A stretch of 44,879 nt of DNA from Bacteroidales bacterium (GTDB taxonomy: Bacteria > Bacteroidota > Bacteroidia > Bacteroidales > JAAYUG01), in the NCBI GenBank assembly GCA_012517825.1, contig JAAYUG010000185.1, positions 1 to 44,879 on the forward strand. Direction: 5' to 3'. How positions within the stretch are numbered: the first letter of the stretch is position 1; each line of letters opens with the position of its first letter. Positions 40,835-44,879 of this stretch are shown here, in pieces. The position numbers and the translations under genes are program-made. Below the pieces are notes generated by a model, which saw nothing but the letters and a program-made list of their open reading frames with translations, was not told where the DNA came from and ran no database searches.

Positions 40835-42073
40835 TCAATAAGCAGAGAAATTCTCGTCCCACTCCAGAATTTTGAAAAAGTCAAATTCTTCCGGGTTCTG
40901 AACAAATTTCTTTGCCGCCTTATAGTCCTGCTTGGTTACATAATGCAGGTTGTTTCGGTAAACAAGCTGGCACTTGTTGGAATCTATGTTCACCAGGCGG
41001 GGGCGCACTTTCCCCGTTTCATCCTCAACGTCTTTCAGATAGAGGGGCGATACATTCCCTTTACGGTCAATGGTGATCATGCATCCTGTTTCCCCTTTTT
41101 CAAACAACCTGTACACACCCAATCCCAGATGGGTGGCGTAGGAAAGGTCGTAAGCAATCGGAACGCAGCAGCGCAGTTCGTAACCCAGCTCATTGGGACG
41201 GCTCTTTACCTTGATCTTCAATGTTTTAAGCTTCTGCTGGACCAGCATATTGAAAATGTGTGATTTGCTCACATTGCCCAGCTCAGGATGGCCATGATCA
41301 TCATAGGTAAAGTTAATCCCCGTACCAATGATTTCCTCATCGTTCATAAAATGAAAAACGCCTTCGCTCACAATGGCCACCCCGTAATCAATGCCCAGAA
41401 GCCTTCTTTTTACCATGGATGAGATGATGAGATTGGTGATTTTTTCGAAGGTAATCTTGGTCTTGTTGAACATTTCGGGGATGATGATCATCGGAAGATG
41501 GCATGCAGTGCCAATTCCAAAGGCCAGGTGCCCTGCTTCCCTTCCCATGGCAGAAACCACAAACCAGGTGCCGCTCGTACGGGCGTCTTCATAAATCGTA
41601 TTGACAATCCGTACCCCCTCTTCCTTGGCCGAATGGTATCCGAAAGTGGGATTGCCTTCAGGCAGGGGCAAATCGTTGTCAATGGTCTTTGGAACATGAA
41701 TGGTAACCAGTTTCAGGTTTTTCTCTTCCAGCCATCTCGACAGGCGCAATGCCGTTGATGCAGTATCGTCGCCTCCGATTGTTACAAGAAGTTTGACGTT
41801 GTTCTTCTCAAAAAACTCCTTGCGGAATTCATCATCGCGCGGTTTATACCGGCTCATCTTCAGGGCCGAACCTCCTTTGCTGTATATGGCATCGGCAAAT
41901 TCCCAGTCCAGATAATCATAAACCGGTTCCTCGGCAAAAAGGCTTTTATACCCTCCGTGAATCCCGATCACCTGATAGCCGTTCTGCAAAAAAATCTTGG
42001 TAACCGAACTTACTACCGTATTGATGCCCGGAGCCGGCCCACCGGCGCATAGTATCGCAACTGACTCTTTCAT
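40835..42073 (-). CDS. Second 6-phosphofructokinase, pyrophosphate-type signature
   Basis: A 412-residue PfkA-family protein of a different branch from its neighbour. It begins VAILCAGGPAPGINTVV. Donor residues again are Asp and Lys: TIGGDDT (D103) and VPKTIDNDLPLPEG (K129), with D132 as catalytic base. LPLPEGNPTFGYHSA and SAMGREAGHLA resemble the larger PPi-PFK and kinetoplastid-type enzymes. A C-terminal extension of about 60 residues (DVEDETGKVRPRLV and on) is not in the neighbour. The two paralogues may differ in direction, regulation or substrate, for example sedoheptulose-7-phosphate. This is inference; no regulatory site can be read. Confidence 0.88.
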   Translation of the reverse strand: MKESVAILCAGGPAPGINTVVSSVTKIFLQNGYQVIGIHGGYKSLFAEEPVYDYLDWEFADAIYSKGGSALKMSRYKPRDDEFRKEFFEKNNVKLLVTIGGDDTASTALRLSRWLEEKNLKLVTIHVPKTIDNDLPLPEGNPTFGYHSAKEEGVRIVNTIYEDARTSGTWFVVSAMGREAGHLAFGIGTACHLPMIIIPEMFNKTKITFEKITNLIISSMVKRRLLGIDYGVAIVSEGVFHFMNDEEIIGTGINFTYDDHGHPELGNVSKSHIFNMLVQQKLKTLKIKVKSRPNELGYELRCCVPIAYDLSYATHLGLGVYRLFEKGETGCMITIDRKGNVSPLYLKDVEDETGKVRPRLVNIDSNKCQLVYRNNLHYVTKQDYKAAKKFVQNPEEFDFFKILEWDENFSAY

Positions 42074-42280
42074 AGCTCGTTAAATTCGTTTAATTGTTAC
42101 TACTTGTTTATGTTTTAAGGTATTGAACCAGCAAATATGGAAAGAAATTTTTTCTGTACTCATCCGGAACAACTTTTTTTTCACTTCCGCCATGCATCCT
42201 TCTGCTGTACACGAAAGAAGAAACCTTCGTTGCAGGAACTCCGGAAAATTCCGTATTTTTACACAAATTCGCCGGGCTAC

Positions 42281-42745
42281 ATGAACAAAAATGTGGAGAT
42301 TCTGCTGGAAAAGGCACGCCGGTACTGCAGTGCACGCGAAACCTCACGGCACGATATGAAGCAGAAGCTCAGGCAATGGGGGACGCCTCCTGAAAACATG
42401 GAAGACATTCTCCTCTCCCTGGAAAAGGAAAATTTTATTAATGAATCCCGTTTTGCCCGGGCAGCAGCCGGTGACAAATTCCGCTTCGAAAAATGGGGAA
42501 GAATGAAAATACGGCATTTCCTGCTTCAGCACCACATCAGTGAACCCGTCATTGAAGAAGCTCTTCAGTCAATTGATGAAGAAGAATACCGTTCGCTCAT
42601 TTACCGCGAAATAAAAAAGAAGAACGATACCATTGCGGCAGGCAACCTATGGGAACGCAAGTCAAAACTCTTTCGTTTTGCCCAGGCCAGAGGCTATGAA
42701 AGCGAACTGGCCCTGCAGGCACTCGACCGGATTCTTAATGAATGA
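42281..42745 (+). CDS. recX: RecX regulatory protein
   Basis: A 154-residue protein made of three-helix repeats, with ARRYCSARETSRHDMKQKL, FINESRFARAAAGDKFRF and KWGRMKIRHFLLQHHISE, as in RecX. RecX binds RecA filaments and inhibits their extension. The frame is open to 42137, but the extra 48 residues are basic and do not fit RecX, so ATG 42281 is used. recA is not nearby. It lies 41 bases ahead of prfB, though prfB has its own promoter box. Confidence 0.87.
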   Translation: MNKNVEILLEKARRYCSARETSRHDMKQKLRQWGTPPENMEDILLSLEKENFINESRFARAAAGDKFRFEKWGRMKIRHFLLQHHISEPVIEEALQSIDEEEYRSLIYREIKKKNDTIAAGNLWERKSKLFRFAQARGYESELALQALDRILNE

Positions 42746-42757
42746 CTGTTTTTTTCT

Positions 42758-42765
42758 TACTTTTG
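42758..42765 (+). promoter_or_regulatory. TAnnTTTG promoter box for prfB
   Basis: TACTTTTG exactly matches the -7 box, 21 bases ahead of the ATG at 42787. The bases that follow, CGCCGCAAATAAAC, would give a short leader. No -33 match was found. Confidence 0.5.
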
Positions 42766-42786
42766 CGCCGCAAATAAACAACGAGC

Positions 42787-43879
42787 ATGATCACCACCGA
42801 AAACATCAAAGAGCTTAAGGAACGGCATGAAGCTCTCCGGAGGCATCTTTGACATCGACCGGAAGCGCATTCAGATCGAGGAAGAAGAACAGAAAACCCA
42901 TGCCCCTGACTTCTGGGACAATCCCAAAGAAGCCCAGAAACAGCTGAAGCTGATTGCCCAGCTGAAATCATGGACCAGTGCATTCGATGAAATTACCCGG
43001 AGCCTCGAGGACCTTGAGGTGATGCTTGAATTTTACAAGGAAGGCGAAGCCTCTGAAGAGGACGTAACAAACGCCTACCACCAGACGCTGACCAGGATCA
43101 GCGACCTGGAGCTTCGCAACATGCTCGGGAAAGAAGAAGATGCCCTTGGCGCCGTTCTTAAAATCAACGCCGGGGCCGGAGGCACCGAAAGCCACGACTG
43201 GGCCCAGATGCTTATGCGCATGTACCTTCGCTACTGCGAAAGAAAAGGTTTTAAGGTAAAAGAAATTGACTACCTGGCCGGCGAAGAAGCCGGCATTAAA
43301 AGTGTTACCCTCGAAATTGAAGGGGAATATGCCTACGGGTACCTGAAAAGCGAAACAGGTGTCCATCGCCTGGTGCGCATTTCTCCTTTCGATGCCAATG
43401 CCCGGCGCCATACCTCCTTTGCCTCTGTCTTCGTAGCCCCACTGGTTGACGATACAATTGAAATTGTTATCAACCCCGCCGATATTGTTTTTGAAACCTA
43501 CCGCTCAAGCGGTGCCGGAGGCCAGAACGTTAACAAGGTGGAAACGGCAGTCCGCCTGCGCCACCTGCCCACCGGCATTGTCATAGAAAACCAGGAAAGC
43601 CGTTCCCAGCTTCAGAACAAGGAAAACGCCCTCCGCCTGCTGAAATCCCAGCTCTACGAAATGGAACTACAGAAAAAAAGGGAAAAAATCGCCGAAATCG
43701 AAGGCCAGAAAAAGAAAATTGAATGGGGAAGCCAGATCCGCAACTACGTACTGCATCCCTATAAACTGGTTAAAGACCTTCGCACCGACTATGAAACCTC
43801 CAATGCCCAGGAAGTACTCGACGGAAACCTCGAGGATTTTGTAAAAGCCTACCTGATGGAATACGGAGTGGCTTCCTGA
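42787..43879 (+). CDS. prfB: Peptide chain release factor 2, programmed +1 frameshift
   Basis: RF2 reads UGA and UAA stops. Translation starts at ATG 42787 and meets an in-frame TGA at 42850-42852 after 21 codons. The body continues in the +1 frame from 42851 to 43879, giving 363 residues. The slippery site is CTT TGA C, preceded by the SD-like CGGAGG, the classic autoregulatory RF2 frameshift seen in many bacteria. The body shows ISPF for stop recognition (SPF tripeptide) and GAGGQNVNK (GGQ) for peptide release. A start at the ATG at 42827 would lose the N-terminal helix and miss the regulation. Bases 43880-44726 after it hold only repeats and remnants. Confidence 0.96.
42841..42853 (+). promoter_or_regulatory. 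prfB programmed +1 frameshift site
   Basis: CTTTGAC (42847-42853) with the SD-like CGGAGG ending at 42843. The ribosome pauses at TGA when RF2 is scarce and slips from CTT to TTT, resuming at GAC 42851. Confidence 0.92.
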
Positions 43880-43885
43880 ATCCAG

Positions 43886-43903
43886 TAAGCCCGGATTGCG
43901 CAT
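43886..43903 (+). repeat. Start of the palindromic repeat, truncated
   Basis: TAAGCCCGGATTGCGCAT reproduces the junction of one 145-base unit to the next, then stops. It begins 6 bases after the prfB stop. Confidence 0.65.
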
Positions 43904-44051
43904 TAAACCCAAGTACCATGAATTAACAAATTCAACCAGGCTATAGCAAATTATTTTTAGAGGAAATTCTACAATTGAAAAACTAATTGACGAATTTGGG
44001 ATTATCACATCTTGACTCACATCTTGAAATGGAATACAATGCTGATCCAAT

Positions 44052-44075
44052 CACGAAGGGATGGCATTATTATAG
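44052..44075 (+). repeat. Core of the second intergenic repeat
   Basis: CACGAAGGGATGGCATTATTATAG shares its core with the copies at 34881 and 44101. Confidence 0.5.
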
Positions 44076-44100
44076 AAAATTCCATCAGGAGAAACAATGA

Positions 44101-44153
44101 GAACCCCGAAGAGGTGGTATTATAAGACAGCCCATAATGCCGCCCCTTAAGGG
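44101..44153 (+). repeat. Second intergenic repeat, copy 3
   Basis: The segment opens GAACCCCGAAGAGGTGGTAT and closes CGCCCCTTAAGGG, aligning over its length with 34891-34943 with scattered changes. Confidence 0.6.
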
Positions 44154-44233
44154 CTTTTATTAGCTTCTTACCATTCGATCATTTTCATGTTTTGAACAAA
44201 CAGCACGAAAACGGAGGTTTCGAATTCCAATGT

Positions 44234-44322
44234 CCATGGTCACATCCATGGTGGGTATAACGAAAGCCGTTGCAACACCGTAGGTGTTGAAGAAAACTAC
44301 ATGTATTCAACCTTCCGGAGGT
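44234..44322. repeat. Series of three short hairpins
   Basis: Three palindromes stand about 35-40 bases apart: CCATGG/CCATGG (44234-44239 and 44246-44251), CAACACC-GTA-GGTGTTG (44273-44289, perfect 7-bp stem) and ACCT-TCCGG-AGGT (44310-44322). No gene crosses them. They look like a degraded, structured intergenic element. Confidence 0.5.
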
Positions 44323-44354
44323 GAAAATTCAGGAATCTGGTTTCAGCTGGTTTT

Positions 44355-44423
44355 GCCCGGATGCCGGCATGCAAAGGCAACGCTCTGCGCATTAATTCGC
44401 TTGCTCTCCTGATGCACAATACG
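44355..44423 (-). repeat. Inverted half-A copy of the palindromic repeat
   Basis: Read on the minus strand, GTGCATCAGGAG, CAAGCGAATTAATGCGCAG and GCCGGCATCCGGGC appear in the order of half A in the left-end array. It is the only clearly inverted copy in the window. Confidence 0.8.
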
Positions 44424-44470
44424 TTTTAAAACTAACCTCCAACGAAACCCGGATCAATCAATCCAAAAAC

Positions 44471-44645
44471 TTGACGAACTTTTACCCTGTTGGAAGGGCT
44501 GATAAAAAACAGGCTTTTGAAATCAAGAGACATTTTGCCGAAGGCTTACGTTTAAAGACCCTGTAATGCGTGAAAGGCTCAATGAAATTGAGAAGATGGA
44601 AAAAGAAGATACAAAACCATATCCTTTATGCTATTGTTGGTCTTA
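44471..44645 (+). pseudogene. Remnant of a coding region, frameshifted
   Basis: One frame reads DKKQAFEIKRHFAEGLRLK up to about 44560. A frame shifted by one base continues KDPVMRERLNEIEKMEKEDT to a stop near 44648. Joined, they look like a single helical protein, so a one-base change has probably broken it. Just before, in another frame, IQKLDELLP ends at a TGA near 44500. This faintly recalls the C-terminal ends of some transposases, but that is too short to claim. No family is assigned. Confidence 0.35.
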
Positions 44646-44682
44646 CTAAAAGTATGATACAAAAAAATATTGCTGCATAATA

Positions 44683-44716
44683 AAACAAAAAAGCCCAGTT
44701 ATGGGCTTTTTTGTTT
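44683..44716. terminator. Strong bidirectional rho-independent terminator
   Basis: AAACAAAAAAGCCCA (44683-44697) and TGGGCTTTTTTGTTT (44702-44716) form a perfect 15-bp stem with a 4-base loop and T tracts on both strands. It follows the remnant on the plus strand and the truncated gene on the minus strand. Confidence 0.88.
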
Positions 44717-44726
44717 AAAGTTAGGG

Positions 44727-44879
44727 CTATTTTACAGCTTGGCTATCTCCATATATTTCTTTCATACTTTCCTTTACTTTTAAAAAATTTTTCCGATAAG
44801 GATCAGGATATTTTTTTATCATTTCATCAATTTTGAGCATATATTTTTCATAATATTGAAAATCACCTGTTTTACATAA
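44727..44879 (-). CDS. C-terminal part of an unknown protein (partial)
   Basis: The minus strand is open from the window edge to TAG at 44727-44729, 50 residues. They are helical and charged (YYEKYMLKIDEMIKKYPDPY, then LKVKESMKEIYGD). The bases are much more AT-rich than in the rest of the window, which suggests a different origin or an accessory region. No family is recognised. The terminator 11 bases beyond the stop supports a real gene end. Confidence 0.6.
   Translation of the reverse strand, partial: LCKTGDFQYYEKYMLKIDEMIKKYPDPYRKNFLKVKESMKEIYGDSQAVK

Noticed and set aside
1-44879. tRNA, rRNA, riboswitch or prophage genes
   Set aside because: No cloverleaf, rRNA-like stretch, known riboswitch core or phage structural gene was recognised by eye. 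A tRNAscan or Infernal search would settle this.

Overview
The window looks like a chromosomal stretch of a member of the Bacteroidota, most likely the Bacteroidales. Several genes have a promoter element of the form TAnnTTTG, one of them with a TTTG box 20 bases upstream, as described for Bacteroides. Shine-Dalgarno sequences are mostly missing. The protein families also fit: a DUF4369-type TlpA-like lipoprotein pair, a eukaryotic-type (GT3) glycogen synthase, pyrophosphate-type phosphofructokinases and a KtrA/KtrB-like potassium system. No rRNA, tRNA, CRISPR array, prophage or intact insertion sequence was seen.

Layout. 1-763: tail of an unknown gene, then an array of 145-base palindromic repeats. 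764-3938 (minus): two TlpA-like lipoproteins and lpxH. 4137-15399: a glycogen module with debranching enzyme, a GT4 glycosyltransferase, a GH57 enzyme with a histone-H1-like tail, a glycogen synthase-phosphorylase fusion, and a convergent branching enzyme. 15736-18042: Rrf2 regulator, dihydroorotate-dehydrogenase-like protein, DUF434 protein. 18058-21646 (minus): thioredoxin-fold protein, exported TIM-barrel and RraA-like proteins, and a Cys/Met PLP enzyme. 21808-23610: an exported hypothetical protein and a threonine-dehydratase-like enzyme. 23546-28649 (minus): EEP-family protein, two rhomboid proteases, mutL, a small membrane protein. 28949-32181: gmhA, the ComM-like ATPase, a sugar kinase. 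32298-34824: potassium uptake pair. 35213-38563 (minus): GAF sensor, PatB-like C-S lyase, thioesterase. 38773-39459: cupin and a YgbA-type protein. 39437-42073 (minus): two phosphofructokinases. 42281-43879: recX and prfB, the latter with a programmed frameshift. 43880-44879: AT-rich, repeat-rich end with gene remnants and a truncated gene.

How the genes work together. The glycogen block holds synthesis (GT3, branching enzyme), breakdown (phosphorylase, debranching enzyme) and accessory enzymes side by side, with the opposing synthase and phosphorylase in one polypeptide. No ADP-glucose pyrophosphorylase is present, which fits a UDP-glucose-fed pathway (inference). Two PPi-type phosphofructokinases and a KDG-kinase-like enzyme add to the carbohydrate theme. 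The strongest unexplained signal is the family of palindromic intergenic repeats: a near-tandem array at the left end and truncated or diverged copies in at least five other intergenic regions.
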